NCBI GenBank assembly: GCA_035048495.1
Contig: JASUTR010000080.1
Span: 1-64,000, forward strand
Source: Euptelea pleiosperma
Lineage: Eukaryota > Streptophyta > Magnoliopsida > Ranunculales > Eupteleaceae
Direction of reading: 5' to 3'
DNA: 64,000 bases
The notes beneath the pieces are model-generated. The model saw only the letters and a program-made list of their open reading frames with translations. It was not told the DNA's origin and made no database searches. Positions 1-14,200 of the stretch are shown in pieces (position 1 is the first letter of the stretch; every line of letters begins with the position of its first letter). Both the position numbers and the translations under genes were made by a program.

Positions 1-629
1 ATGGAGCTAACTTATTTCGACTGTTCCGAATCTTGTTCCAACACTTCAAATGTGTTGAAACAATAGTAATGGAAGAGTTTGAGTCCAATTACGAGGTCCG
101 GTTGAGAAAAAGTCACAAGTTATAGGCTTCGGAATGTAACCATAAACTGAGTCCAATTAAAGACATTGACGCACGGATGGAGCTAACTTGTTTCGACTGT
201 CACGAATCTAATTCCAACACTTCCAATGTGTTGAAACAATAATAATGGAAGAGTTTGAGTCCATTACGAGGTCCGGTTGCGAAAAAGTCACAAGTTATAG
301 GCTTCGGAATGTAAGACACAAACCGAGTCCAATTTGAGACGTTGACGCACTGATGGAGCTAACTTGTTTCGACTATTTCGAATCTTGTTCCAACACTTCA
401 AATGTGTTGAAACAATAGTAATGGAAGAGTTTGAGTCCAATTGCGAGGTCCGGTTGCGAAAAAGTCACAAGTTATTGGCTTCGGAATGTAACACACAAAC
501 TGAGTCCAATTAAAGACATTGACGCACGGATGGAGCTAACTTGTGTCGACTGTCACGAATCTTATTCCAACACTTCAAATGTGTTGAGACAATAGTAATG
601 GAAGAGTTTGAGTCCAATTACGAGGTCCG

Positions 630-3600
630 GTTGCAAAAAAGTCACAAGTTATAGGCTTCGGAATATAAAATACAAACTGAGTCCAATTAAAGACATTGAC
701 GCACGGATGGAGCTAACTTGTTTCGACTGGCACGAATCTTATTCCCACACTTCAAATGTGTTGGAACAATAGTAGTGGAAGAGTTTGAGTCCAACTACGA
801 GGTCCGGTTGCGATAAAGTCACAAGTTATAGGCTTCGGAATGTAACACACAAACTGAGTCCAATTTGAGACGTTGACGCACGGATGGAGCTAACTTGTTT
901 CGACTGTCAGGAATCTTATTCCAACACTTCAAATGTGTTGAAACAATAGTATGGAAGAGTTTGAGTCCAATTACGAGGTCCGGTTGCGAAAAAGTCACAA
1001 GTTATAGGCTTCGGAATGTAAGACACAAACTGAGTCAAATTTAAGACGTTGATGCACGGATGGAGCTAACTTGTTTCGACTGTCACCAATCTTTTCCCAA
1101 CACTTCAAATGTTTTGGAACAATAGTATTGCAAGAGTTTGAGTCCAATTACGAGGTCCGGTTGCAAAAATGTCACAAGTTATAGGCTAGGGAATGTAACC
1201 CTCAAACTGAGTCCAATTAAAGACATTGACGCACGGATGGAGCTAACTTGTTTCGACTGTTCCGAATCTTGTTCCAACACTTGAAATGTGTTGAAACAAT
1301 AGTAATGGAAGAGTTTGAGTCCAATTACGAGGTTCGGTTGCGATAAAGTCACAAGTTATAGGCTTCGGAATGTAACACACAAACTGAGTCTAATTTGAGA
1401 CGTTGACGCACGGATTGAGCTAACATGTTTCGACTGTACTGAATCTTGTTCCAACATTTCAAATGTGTTGAAACAATAGTAATGGAAGAGTTTGAGTCCA
1501 ATTACGAGGTCCGGTTGAGAAAAAGTCACAAGTTATAGGCTTCGGAATGTAACAAACAAACTGAGTCCAATTAAAGACATTGACGCACGGATGGAGCTAA
1601 CTTGTTTCGACTGGCACGAATCTTATTCCCACACTTCAAATGTGTTGGAAAAATAGTAGTGGAGGAGTTTGAGTCCAACTACGAGGTCCGGTTGCGATAA
1701 AGTCACAAGTTATAGGCTTCGGAATGTAACACACAAACTGAGTCCAATTTGAGACGTTGACGCACGGATGGAGCTAACTTGTTTCGACTGTCAGGAATCT
1801 TATTCTAACACTTCAAATGTGTTGAAACAATAGTAATGGAAGAGTTTGAGTCCAATTACGAGGTCCGGTTGCGAAAAAGTCACAAGTTATAGGCTTCGGA
1901 ATGTAAGACACAAACTGAGTCAAATTTAAGACGTTGATGCACGGATGGAGCTAACTTGTTTCGACTGTCACCAATCTTTTCCCAACACTTCAAATGTTTT
2001 GGAACAATAGTATTGCAAGAGTTTGAGTCCAATTACGAGGTCCGGTTGCAAAAATGTCACAAGTTATAGGCTACGGAATGTAACCCTCGAACTGAGTCCA
2101 ATTAAAGACATTGACGCACGGATGGAGCTAACTTGTTTCGACTGTTCCGAATCTTGTTCCAACACTTCAAATGTGTTGAAACAATAGTAATGGAAGAGTT
2201 TGAGTCCAATTACGAGGTCCGGTTGAGAAAAAGTTACAAGTTATAGGCTTCGGAATGTAACACACAAACTGAGTCCAATTAAAGACATTGACGCACGGAT
2301 GGAGCTAACTTGTTTCGACTGTTCCGAATCTTGTTCCAACACTTCAAATGTGTTGAAACAATAGTAATGGAAGAGTTTGAGTCCAATTACGAGGTCCGGT
2401 TGAGAAAAAGTCACAAGTTATAGGCTTCGGAATGTAACACACAAACTGAGTCCAATTAAAGACATTGACGCACGGATGGAGCTAACTTGTTTCGACTGTC
2501 ACGAATCTAATTCCAACACTTCCAATGTGTTGAAACAATAATAATGGAAGAGTTTGAGTCCAATTACGAGGTCCGGTTGAGAAAAAGTCACAAGTTATAG
2601 GCTTCGGAATGTAACACACAAACTGAGTCCAATTAAAGACATTGACGCACGGATGGAGCTAACTTGTTTCGACTGTCACGAATCTAATTCCAACACTTCA
2701 AATGTGTTGAAACAATAGTAATGGAAGAGTTTGAGTCCAATTACGAGGTCCGGTTGCGAAAACGTCACAAGTTATAGGCTTCGGAATGTAAGACACAAAC
2801 TGAGTCAAATTTAAGACGTTGATGCACGGATGGAGCTAACTTGTTTCGACTGTCGTCAATCTTTTCCCAACACTTCAAATATTTTGAAACAATAGTATTG
2901 CAAGAGTTTGAGTCCAATTACGAGGTCCGGTTGCAAAAATGTCACAAGTTATAGGCTACGGAATAACCCTCAAACTGAGTCCAATTAAAGACATTGACGC
3001 ACGGATGGAGCTAACTTGTTTCGACTGTCACGAATCTTATTCCCACACTTCAAATGTGTTAAAACAATAGTAATGGAAGAGTTTGAGTCCAATTACGAGG
3101 TCCGGTTGAGAAAAAGTCACAAGTTATAGGCTTCGGAATGTAACACACAAACTGAGTCCAATTAAAGACATTGACGCACGGATGGAGCTAACTTGTTTCG
3201 ACTGTTCCGAATCTTGTTCCAACACTTCAAATGTGTTGAAACAATAGTAATGGAAGAGTTTGAGTCCAATTACGAGGTCCGGTTGAGAAAAAAGTCACAA
3301 GTTATAGGCTTCGGAATGTAACCCACAAACTGAGTCCAATTAAAGACATTGACGCACGGATGGAGCTAACTTGTTTCGACTGTCACGAATCTAATTCCAA
3401 CACTTCCAATGTGTTGAAACAATAATAATGGAAGAGTTTGAGTCCAATTACGAGGTCCGGTTGCGAAAAAGTCACAAGTTATAGGCTTCGGAATGTAAGA
3501 CACAAACCGAGTCCAATTTGAGACGTTGACGCACTGATGGAGCTAACTTGTTTCGACTATTTCGAATCTTGTTCCAACACTTCAAATGTGTTGAAACAAT

Positions 3601-4876
3601 AGTAATGGAAGAGTTTGAGTCCAATTGCGAGGTCCGGTTGCGAAAAAGTCACAAGTTATTGGCTTCGGAATGTAACACACAAACTGAGTCCAATTAAAGA
3701 CATTGACGCACGGATGGAGCTAACTTGTGTCGACTGTCACGAATCTTATTCCAACACTTCAAATGTGTTGAGACAATAGTAATGGAAGAGTTTGAGTCCA
3801 ATTACGAGGTCCGGTTGCAAAAAAGTCACAAGTTATAGGCTTCGGAATATAAAATACAAACTGAGTCCAATTAAAGACATTGACGCACGGATGGAGCTAA
3901 CTTGTTTCGACTGGCACGAATCTTATTCCCACACTTCAAATGTGTTGGAACAATAGTAGTGGAAGAGTTTGAGTCCAACTACGAGGTCCGGTTGCGATAA
4001 AGTCACAAGTTATAGGCTTCGGAATGTAACACACAAACTGAGTCCAATTTGAGACGTTGACGCACGGATGGAGCTAACTTGTTTCGACTGTCAGGAATCT
4101 TATTCCAACACTTCAAATGTGTTGAAACAATAGTAATGGAAGAGTTTGAGTCCAATTACGAGGTCCGGTTGCGAAAAAGTCACAAGTTATAGGCTTCGGA
4201 ATGTAAGACACAAACTGAGTCAAATTTAAGACGTTAATGCACGGATGGAGCTAACTTGTTTCGACTGTCACCAATCTTTTCCCAACACTTCTAATGTTTT
4301 GGAACAATAGTATTCCAAGAGTTTGAGTCCAATTACGAGGTCCGGTTGCAAAAATGTCACAAGTTATAGGCTAGGGAATGTAACCCTCAAACTGAGTCCA
4401 ATTAAAGACATTGACGCACGGATGGAGCTAACTTGTTTCGACTATTCCGAATCTTTTTCCAACACTTCAAATGTGTTGAAACAATAGTAATGGAAGAGTT
4501 TGAGTCCAATTACGAGGTCCGGTTGCGATAAAGTCACAAGTTATAGGCTTCGGAATGTAACACACAAACTGAGTCCAATTTGAGACGTTGACGCACGGAT
4601 TGAGCTAACATGTTTCGACTGTACTGAATCTTGTTCCAACATTTCAAATGTGTTGAAACAATAGTAATGGAAGAGTTTGAGTCCAATTACGAGGTCCGGT
4701 TGAGAAAAAGTCACAAGTTATAGGCTTCGGAATGTAACACACAAACTGAGTCCAATTAAAGACATTGACGCACGGATGGAGCTAACTTGTTTCGACCATT
4801 CCGAATCTTGTTCCAACACTTCAAATGTGTTGAAACAATAGTAATGGAAGAGTTTGAGTCCAATTACGAGGTCCGG
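630..4876 (+). repeat. 24-monomer higher-order repeat, copy A
   Basis: Comparing variant markers shows a shift of about 4,246 bp (24 x 177): the ggcacgaatc monomer at 707 recurs at 4953, the cactgatgg monomer at 3537 recurs at 7783, and the rare gaggttcgg plus gagtctaattt pair near 1330-1390 recurs near 5580-5635. Copy A differs from copy B by only scattered substitutions. Boundaries are approximate because they fall inside monomers. Confidence 0.8.
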
Positions 4877-7800
4877 TTGCAAAAAAGTCACAAGTTATAG
4901 GCTTCGGAATATAAAATACAAACTGAGTCCAATTAAAGACATTGACGCACGGATGGAGCTAACTTGTTTCGACTGGCACGAATCTTATTCCCACACTTCA
5001 AATGTGTTGGAACAATAGTAGTGGAAGAGTTTGAGTCCAACTACGAGGTCCGGTTGCGATAAAGTCACAAGTTATAGGCTTCGGAATGTAACACACAAAC
5101 TGAGTCCAATTTGAGACGTTGACGCACGGATGGAGCTAACTTGTTTCGACTGTCAGGAATCTTATTCCAACACTTCAAATGTGTTGAAACAATAGTAATG
5201 GAAGAGTTTGAGTCCAATTACGAGGTCCGGTTGCGAAAAAGTCACAAGTTATAGGCTTCGGAATGTAAGACACAAACTGAGTCAAATTTAAGACGTTGAT
5301 GCACGGATGGAGCTAACTTGTTTCGACTGTCACCAATCTTTTCCCAACACTTCAAATGTTTTGGAACAATAGTATTGCAAGAGTTTGAGTCCAATTACGA
5401 GGTCCGGTTGCAAAAATGTCACAAGTTATAGGCTAGGGAATGTAACCCTCAAACTGAGTCCAATTAAAGACATTGACGCACGGATGGAGCTAACTTATTT
5501 CGACTGTTCCGAATCTTGTTCCAACACTTCAAATGTGTTGAAACAATAGTAATGGAAGAGTTTGAGTCCAATTACGAGGTTCGGTTGCGATAAAGTCACA
5601 AGTTATAGGCTTCGGAATGTAACACACAAACTGAGTCTAATTTGAGACGTTGACGCACGGATTGAGCTAACATGTTTCGACTGTACTGAATCTTGTTCCA
5701 ACATTTCAAATGTGTTGAAACAATAGTAATGGAAGAGTTTGAGTCCAATTACGAGGTCCGGTTGAGAAAAAGTCACAAGTTATAGGCTTCGGAATGTAAC
5801 AAACAAACTGAGTCCAATTAAAGACATTGACGCACGGATGGAGCTAACTTGTTTCGACTGGCACGAATCTTATTCCCACACTTCAAATGTGTTGGAACAA
5901 TAGTAGTGGAGGAGTTTGAGTCCAACTACGAGGTCCGGTTGCGATAAAGTCACAAGTTATAGGCTTCGGAATGTAACACACAAACTGAGTCCAATTTGAG
6001 ACGTTGACGCACGGATGGAGCTAACTTGTTTCGACTGTCAGGAATCTTATTCTAACACTTCAAATGTGTTGAAACAATAGTAATGGAAGAGTTTGAGTCC
6101 AATTACGAGGTCCGGTTGCGAAAAAGTCACAAGTTATAGGCTTCGGAATGTAAGACACAAACTGAGTCAAATTTAAGACGTTGATGCACGGATGGAGCTA
6201 ACTTGTTTCGACTGTCACCAATCTTTTCACAACACTTCAAATGTTTTGGAACAATAGTATTGCAAGAGTTTGAGTCCAATTACGAGGTCCGGTTGCAAAA
6301 ATGTCACAAGTTATAGGCTACGGAATGTAACCCTCGAACTGAGTCCAATTAAAGACATTGACGCACGGATGGAGCTAACTTGTTTCGACTGTTCCGAATC
6401 TTGTTCCAACACTTCAAATGTGTTGAAACAATAGTAATGGAAGAGTTTGAGTCCAATTACGAGGTCCGGTTGAGAAAAAGTCACAAGTTATAGGCTTCGG
6501 AATGTAACACACAAACTGAGTCCAATTAAAGACATTGACGCACGGATGGAGCTAACTTGTTTCGACTGTTCCGAATCTTGTTCCAACACTTCAAATGTGT
6601 TGAAACAATAGTAATGGAAGAGTTTGAGTCCAATTACGAGGTCCGGTTGAGAAAAAGTCACAAGTTATAGGCTTCGGAATGTAACACACAAACTGAGTCC
6701 AATTAAAGACATTGACGCACGGATGGAGCTAACTTGTTTCGACTGTCACGAATCTAATTCCAACACTTCCAATGTGTTGAAACAACAATAATGGAAGAGT
6801 TTGAGTCCAATTACGAGGTCCGGTTGAGAAAAAGTCACAAGTTATAGGCTTCGGAATGTAACACACAAACTGAGTCCAATTAAAGACATTGACGCACGGA
6901 TGGAGCTAACTTGTTTCGACTGTCACGAATCTAATTCCAACACTTCAAATGTGTTGAAACAATAGTAATGGAAGAGTTTGAGTCCAATTACGAGGTCCGG
7001 TTGCGAAAACGTCACAAGTTATAGGCTTCGGAATGTAAGACACAAACTGAGTCAAATTTAAGACGTTGATGCACGGATGGAGCTAACTTGTTTCGACTGT
7101 CGTCAATCTTTTCCCAACACTTCAAATATTTTGAAACAATAGTATTGCAAGAGTTTGAGTCCAATTACGAGGTCCGGTTGCAAAAATGTCACAAGTTATA
7201 GGCTACGGAATAACCCTCAAACTGAGTCCAATTAAAGACATTGACGCACGGATGGAGCTAACTTGTTTCGACTGTCACGAATCTTATTCCCACACTTCAA
7301 ATGTGTTAAAACAATAGTAATGGAAGAGTTTGAGTCCAATTACGAGGTCCGGTTGAGAAAAAGTCACAAGTTATAGGCTTCGGAATGTAACACACAAACT
7401 GAGTCCAATTAAAGACATTGACGCACGGATGGAGCTAACTTGTTTCGACTGTTCCGAATCTTGTTCCAACACTTCAAATGTGTTGAAACAATAGTAATGG
7501 AAGAGTTTGAGTCCAATTACGAGGTCCGGTTGAAAAAAAGTCACAAGTTATAGGCTTCGGAATGTAACCCACAAACTGAGTCCAATTAAAGACATTGACG
7601 CACGGATGGAGCTAACTTGTTTCGACTGTCACGAATCTAATTCCAACACTTCCAATGTGTTGAAACAATAATAATGGAAGAGTTTGAGTCCAATTACGAG
7701 GTCCGGTTGCGAAAAAGTCACAAGTTATAGGCTTCGGAATGTAAGACACAAACCGAGTCCAATTTGAGACGTTGACGCACTGATGGAGCTAACTTGTTTC

Positions 7801-9122
7801 GACTATTTCGAATCTTGTTCCAACACTTCAAATGTGTTGAAACAATAGTAATGGAAGAGTTTGAGTCCAATTGCGAGGTCCGGTTGCGAAAAAGTCACAA
7901 GTTATTGGCTTCGGAATGTAACACACAAACTGAGTCCAATTAAAGACATTGACGCACGGATGGAGCTAACTTGTGTCGACTGTCACGAATCTTATTCCAA
8001 CACTTCAAATGTGTTGAGACAATAGTAATGGAAGAGTTTGAGTCCAATTACGAGGTCCGGTTGCAAAAAAGTCACAAGTTATAGGCTTCGGAATATAAAA
8101 TACAAACTGAGTCCAATTAAAGACATTGACGCACGGATGGAGCTAACTTGTTTCGACTGGCACGAATCTTATTCCCACACTTCAAATGTGTTGGAACAAT
8201 AGTAGTGGAAGAGTTTGAGTCCAACTACGAGGTCCGGTTGCGATAAAGTCACAAGTTATAGGCTTCGGAATGTAACACACAAACTGAGTCCAATTTGAGA
8301 CGTTGACGCACGGATGGAGCTAACTTGTTTCGACTGTCAGGAATCTTATTCCAACACTTCAAATGTGTTGAAACAATAGTAATGGAAGAGTTTGAGTCCA
8401 ATTACGAGGTCCGGTTGCGAAAAAGTCACAAGTTATAGGCTTCGGAATGTAAGACACAAACTGAGTCAAATTTAAGACGTTGATGCACGGATGGAGCTAA
8501 CTTGTTTCGACTGTCACCAATCTTTTCCCAACACTTCAAATGTTTTAGAACAATAGTATTGCAAGAGTTTGAGTCCAATTACGAGGTCCGGTTGCAAAAA
8601 TGTCACAAGTTATAGGCTAGAGAATGTAACCCTCAAACTGAGTCCAATTAAAGACATTGACGCACGGATGGAGCTAACTTGTTTCGACTATTCCGAATCT
8701 TGTTCCAACACTTCAAATCTGTTGAAACAATAGTAATGGAAGAGTTTGAGTCCAATTACGAGGTCCGGTTGCGATAAAGTCACAAGTTATAGGCTTCGGA
8801 ATGTAACACACAAACTGAGTCCAATTTGAGACGTTGACGCACGGATTGGGCTAACATGTTTCGACTGTACTGAATCTTGTTCCAACATTTCAAATGTGTT
8901 GAAACAATAGTAATGGAAGAGTTTGAGTCCAATTACGAGGTCCGGTTGAGAAAAAGTCACAAGTTATAGGCTTCGGAATGTAACACACAAACTGAGTCCA
9001 ATTAAAGACATTGACGCACGGATGGAGCTAACTTGTTTCGACCGTTCCGAATCTTGTTCCAACACTTCAAATGTGTTGAAACAATAGTAATGGAAGAGTT
9101 TGAGTCCAATTACGAGGTCCGG
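4877..9122 (+). repeat. 24-monomer higher-order repeat, copy B
   Basis: Second tandem copy of the ~4,246 bp unit. The junction lies in a chimeric monomer starting at 4776. Its first half (gaccattccg, gtgttgaaac) belongs to the variant that ends the unit, as at 9022. Its second half (ttgcaaaaaag, ataaaatac) belongs to the variant that begins it, as at 530. This is the expected footprint of unequal exchange inside a monomer. Confidence 0.78.
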
Positions 9123-11299
9123 TTGAGAAAAAGTCACAAGTTATAGGCTTCGGAATGTAACACACAAACTGAGTCCAATTAAAGACATTGACGCACGGAT
9201 GGAGCTAACTTGTTTCGACTGTCACGAATCTAATTCCAACACTTCAAATGTGTTGAAACAATAGTAATGGAAGAGTTTGAGTCCAATTACGAGGTCCGGT
9301 TGCGAAAACGTCACAAGTTATAGGCTTCGGAATGTAAGACACAAACTGAGTCAAATTTAAGACGTTGATGCACGGATGGAGCTAACTTGTTTCGACTGTC
9401 ATCAATCTTTTCCCAACACTTCAAATATTTTGAAACAATAGTATTGCAAGAGTTTGAGTCCAATTACGAGGTCCGGTTGCAAAAATGTCACAAGTTATAG
9501 GCTACGGAATGTAACCCTCAAACTGAGTCCAATTAAAGACATTGACGCACGGATGGAGCTAACTTGTTTCGACTGTCACGAATCTTATTCCCACACTTCA
9601 AATATGTTAAAACAATAGTAATGGAAGAGTTTGAGTCCAATTACGAGGTCCGGTTGAGAAAAAGTCACAAGTTATAGGCTTCGGAATGTAACACACAAAC
9701 TGAGTCCAATTAAAGACATTGACGCACGGATGGAGCTAACTTGTTTCGACTGTTCCGAATCTTGTTCCAACACTTCAAATGTCTTGAAACAATATTAATG
9801 GAAGAGTTTGAGTCCAATTACGAGGTCCGGTTGAGAAAAAGTCACAAGTTATAGGCTTCGGAATGTAACCCACAAACTGAGTCCAATTAAAGACATTGAC
9901 GCACGGATGGAGCTAACTTGTATCGACTGTCACGAATCTAATTCCAACACTTCCAATGTGTTGAAACAATAATAATGGAAGAGTTTGAGTCCAATTACGA
10001 GGTCCGGTTGCGAAAAAGTCACAAGTTATAGGCTTCGGAATGTAAGACACAAACCGAGTCCAGTTTGAGACGTTGACGCACTGATGGAGCTAACTTGTTT
10101 CGACTATTTCGAATCTTGTTCCAACACTTCAAATGTATTGAAACAATAGTAATTGAAGAGTTTAAGTCCAATTGCGAGGTCCGGTTGCGAAAAAGTCACA
10201 AGTTATTGGCTTCGGAATGTAACACACAAACTGAGTCCAATTAAAGACATTGACGCACGGATGGAGCTAACTTGTGTCGACTGTCACGAATCTTATTCCA
10301 ACACTTCAAATGTGTTGAAACAATAGTAATGGAAGAGTTTGAGTCCAATTACGAGGTCCGGTTGCAAAAAAGTCACAAGTTATAGGCTTCGGAATATAAA
10401 ATACAAACTGAGTCCAATTTAAGACATTGACGCACGGATGGAGCTAACTTGTTTCGACTGGCACGAATCTTATTCCCACACTTCAAATGTGTTGGAACAA
10501 TACTAGTGGAAGAGTTTGAGTCGAACTACGAGGTCCGGTTGCGATAAAGTCACAAGTTATAGGCTTCGGAATGTAACACACAAACTGAGTCCAATTTGAG
10601 ACGTTGACGCACGGATGGAGCTAATTTGTTTCAACTGTCAGGAATCTTATTCCAACACTTCAAATGTGTTGAAACAATAGTAATGGAAGAGTTTGAGTCC
10701 AATTACGAGGTCCGGTTGCGAAAAAGTCACAAGTTATAGGCTTCGGAATGTAAGACACAAACTGAGTCAAATTTAAGACGTTGATGCACGGATGGAACTA
10801 ACTTGTTTCGACTGTCAGGAATCTTATTCCAACACTTCAAATGTTTTGAAACAATAGTATTGCAAAAGTTTGAGTCCAATTACGAGGTCCGGTTGCAAAA
10901 ATGTCACAAGTTATAGGCTACGGAATGTAACACACAAACTGAGTCCAATTAAAGACATTGACGCAGGGATGGAGCTAACTTGTTTCGACTGTCACGAATC
11001 TAATTCCAACACTTCCAATGTGTTGAAACAATAATAATGGAAGAGTTTGAGTCCAATTACGAGGTCCGGTTGCGAAAAAGTCACAAGTTATAGGCTTCGG
11101 AGTGTAAGACACAAACCGAGTCCAATTTGAGACGTTGACGCACTGATGGAGCTAACTTGTTTCGACTATTTCGAATCTTGTTCCAACACTTCAAATGTGT
11201 TGAAACAATAGTAATGGAAGAGTTTGAGTCCAATTGCGAGGTCCGGTTGCGAAAAAGTCACAAGTTATTGGCTTCGGAATGTAACACACAAACTGAGTC
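9123..11299 (+). repeat. Satellite segment between the 24-mer and 26-mer HOR blocks
   Basis: About 12 monomers of the same family in a mixed order. The cactgatgg marker at 10084 lies 2,301 bp (13 monomers) after the one at 7783 and 1,062 bp (6 monomers) before the one at 11146. It includes a monomer with actagtgg and gtcgaac near 10500, otherwise found right of the LINE (29570, 33470, 35775, 48870). There is no gene here. Confidence 0.8.
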
Positions 11300-14200
11300 C
11301 AATTAAAGACATTGACGCACGGATGGAGCTAACTTGTGTCGACTGTCACGAATCTTATTCCAACACTTCAAATGTGTTGAGACAATAGTAATGGAAGAGT
11401 TTGAGTCCAATTACGAGGTCCGGTTGCAAAAAAGTCACAAGTTATAGGCTTCGGAATATAAAATACAAACTGAGTCCAATTAAAGACATTGACGCACGGA
11501 TGGAGCTAACTTGTTTCGACTGGCACGAATCTTATTCCCACACTTCAAATGTGTTGGAACAATAGTAGTGGAGGAGTTTGAGTCCAACTACGAGGTCCGG
11601 TTGCGATAAAGTCACAAGTTATAGGCTTCGGAATGTAACACACAAACTGAGTCCAATTTGAGACGTTGACGCACGGATGGAGCTAACTTGTTTCGACTGT
11701 CAGGATTCTTATTCCAACACTTCAAATGTGTTGAAACAATAGTAATGGAAGAGTTTGAGTCCAATTACGAGGTCCGGTTGCGAAAAAGTCACAAGTTATA
11801 GGCTTCGGAATGTAAGACACAAACTGAGTCAAATTTAAGACGTTGATGCACGGATGGAGCTAACTTGTTTCGACTGTCACCAATCTTTTCCCAACACTTC
11901 AAATGTTTTGGAACAATAGTATTGCAAGAGTTTGAGTCCAATTACGAGGTCCGGTTGCAAAAATGTCACAAGTTATAGGCTAGGGAATGTAACCCTCAAA
12001 CTGAGTCCAATTAAAGACATTGACGCACGGATGGAGCTAACTTGTTTCGACTGTTCCGAATCTTGTTCCAACACTTCAAATGTGTTGAAACAATAGTAAT
12101 GGAAGAGTTTGAGTCCAATTACGAGGTCCGGTTGAGAAAAAGTCACAAGTTATAGGCTTCGGAATGTAACACACAAACTGAGTCCAATTAAAGACATTGA
12201 CGCACGGATGGAGCTAACTTGTTTCGACTGTTCCGAATCTTGTTCCAACACTTCAAATGTGTTGAAACAATAGTAATGGAAGAGTTTGAGTCCAATTACG
12301 AGGTCCGGTTGAGAAAAAGTCACAAGTTATAGGCTTCGGAATGTAACACACAAACTGAGTCCAATTAAAGACATTGACGCACGGATGGAGCTAACTTGTT
12401 TCGACTGTCACAAATCTAATTCCAACACTTCCAATGTGTTGAAACAATAATAATTGAAGAGTTTGAGTCCAATTACGAGGTCCGGTTGAGAAAAAGTCAC
12501 AAGTTATAGGCTTCGGAATGTAACACACAAACTGAGTCCAATTAAAGACATTGACGCACGGATGGAGCTAACTTGTTTCGACTGTCACGAATCTAATTCC
12601 AACACTTCAAATGTGTTGAAACAATAGTAATGGAAGAGTTTGAGTCCAATTACGAGGTCCGGTTGCGAAAACGTCACAAGGTATAGGCTTCGGAATGTAA
12701 GACACAAACTGAGTCAAATTTAAGACGTTGATGCACGGATGGAGCTAACTTGTTTCGACTGTCATCAATCTTTTCCCAACACTTCAAATATTTTGAAACA
12801 ATAGTATTGCAAGAGTTTGAGTCCAATTACGAGGTCCGGTTGCAAAAATGTCACAAGTTATAGGCTACGGAATAACCCTCAAACTGAGTCCAATTAAAGA
12901 CATTGACGCACGGATGGAGCTAACTTGTTTCGACTGTCACGAATCTTATTCCCACACTTCAAATGTGTTAAAACAATAGTAATGGAAGAGTTTGAGTCCA
13001 ATTACGAGGTCCGGTTGAGAAAAAGTCACAAGTTATAGGCTTCGGAATGTAACACACAAACTGAGTCCAATTAAAGACATTGACGCACGGATGGAGCTAA
13101 CTTGTTTCGACTGTTCCGAATCTTGTTCCAACACTTCAAATGTGTTGAAACAATAGTAATGGAAGAGTTTGAGTCCAATTACGAGGTCCGGTTGAGAAAA
13201 CGTCACAAGTTATAGGCTTCGGAATGTAACCCACAAACTGAGTCCAATTAAAGACATTGACGCACGGATGGAGCTAACTTGTTTCGACTGTCACGAATCT
13301 AATTCCAACACTTCCAATGTGTTGAAACAATAATAATGGAAGAGTTTGAGTCCAATTACGAGGTCCGGTTGCGAAAAAGTCACAAGTTATAGGCTTCGGA
13401 ATGTAAGACACAAACCGAGTCCAATTTGAGACGTTGACGCACTGATGGAGCTAACTTGTTTCGACTATTTCGAATCTTGTTCCAACACTTCAAATGTGTT
13501 GAAACAATAGTAATGGAAGAGTTTGATTCCAATTGCGATGTCCGGTTGCGAAAAAGTCACAAGTTATTGGCTTCTGAATGTAACACACAAACTGAGTCCA
13601 ATTAAAGACATTGACGCACGGATGGAGCTAACTTGTTTCGACTGGCACGAATCTTATTCCCACACTTCAAATGTGTTGGAACAATAGTAGTGGAAGAGTT
13701 TGAGTCCAACTACGAGGTCCGCTTGCGATAAAGTCACAAGTTATAGGCTTCGGAATGTAACACACAAACTGAGTCCAATTAAAGACATTGACGCACGGAT
13801 GGAGCTAACTTGTGTCGACTGTCACGAATCTTATTCCAACACTTCAAATGTGTTGAGACAATAGTAATGGAAGAGTTTGAGTCCAATTACGAGGTCCGGT
13901 TGCAAAAAAGTCACAAGTTATAGGCTTCGGAATATAAAATACAAACTGAGTCCAATTAAAGACATTGACGCACGGATGGAGCTAACTTGTTTCGACTGGC
14001 ACGAATCTTATTCCCACACTTCAAATGGGTTGGAACAATAGTAGTGGAGGAGTTTGAGTCCAACTACGAGGTCCGGTTGCGATAAAGTCACAAGTTATAG
14101 GCTTCGGAATGTAACACACAAACTGAGTCCAATTTGAGACGTTGACGCACGGATGGAGCTAACTTGTTTCGACTGTCAGGAATCTTATTCCAACACTTCA

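Noticed and set aside
12031..12207. CENP-B box in the monomer
   Set aside because: TTCG occurs several times, but none is followed by the A-NN-CGGG part of the box at the right spacing.
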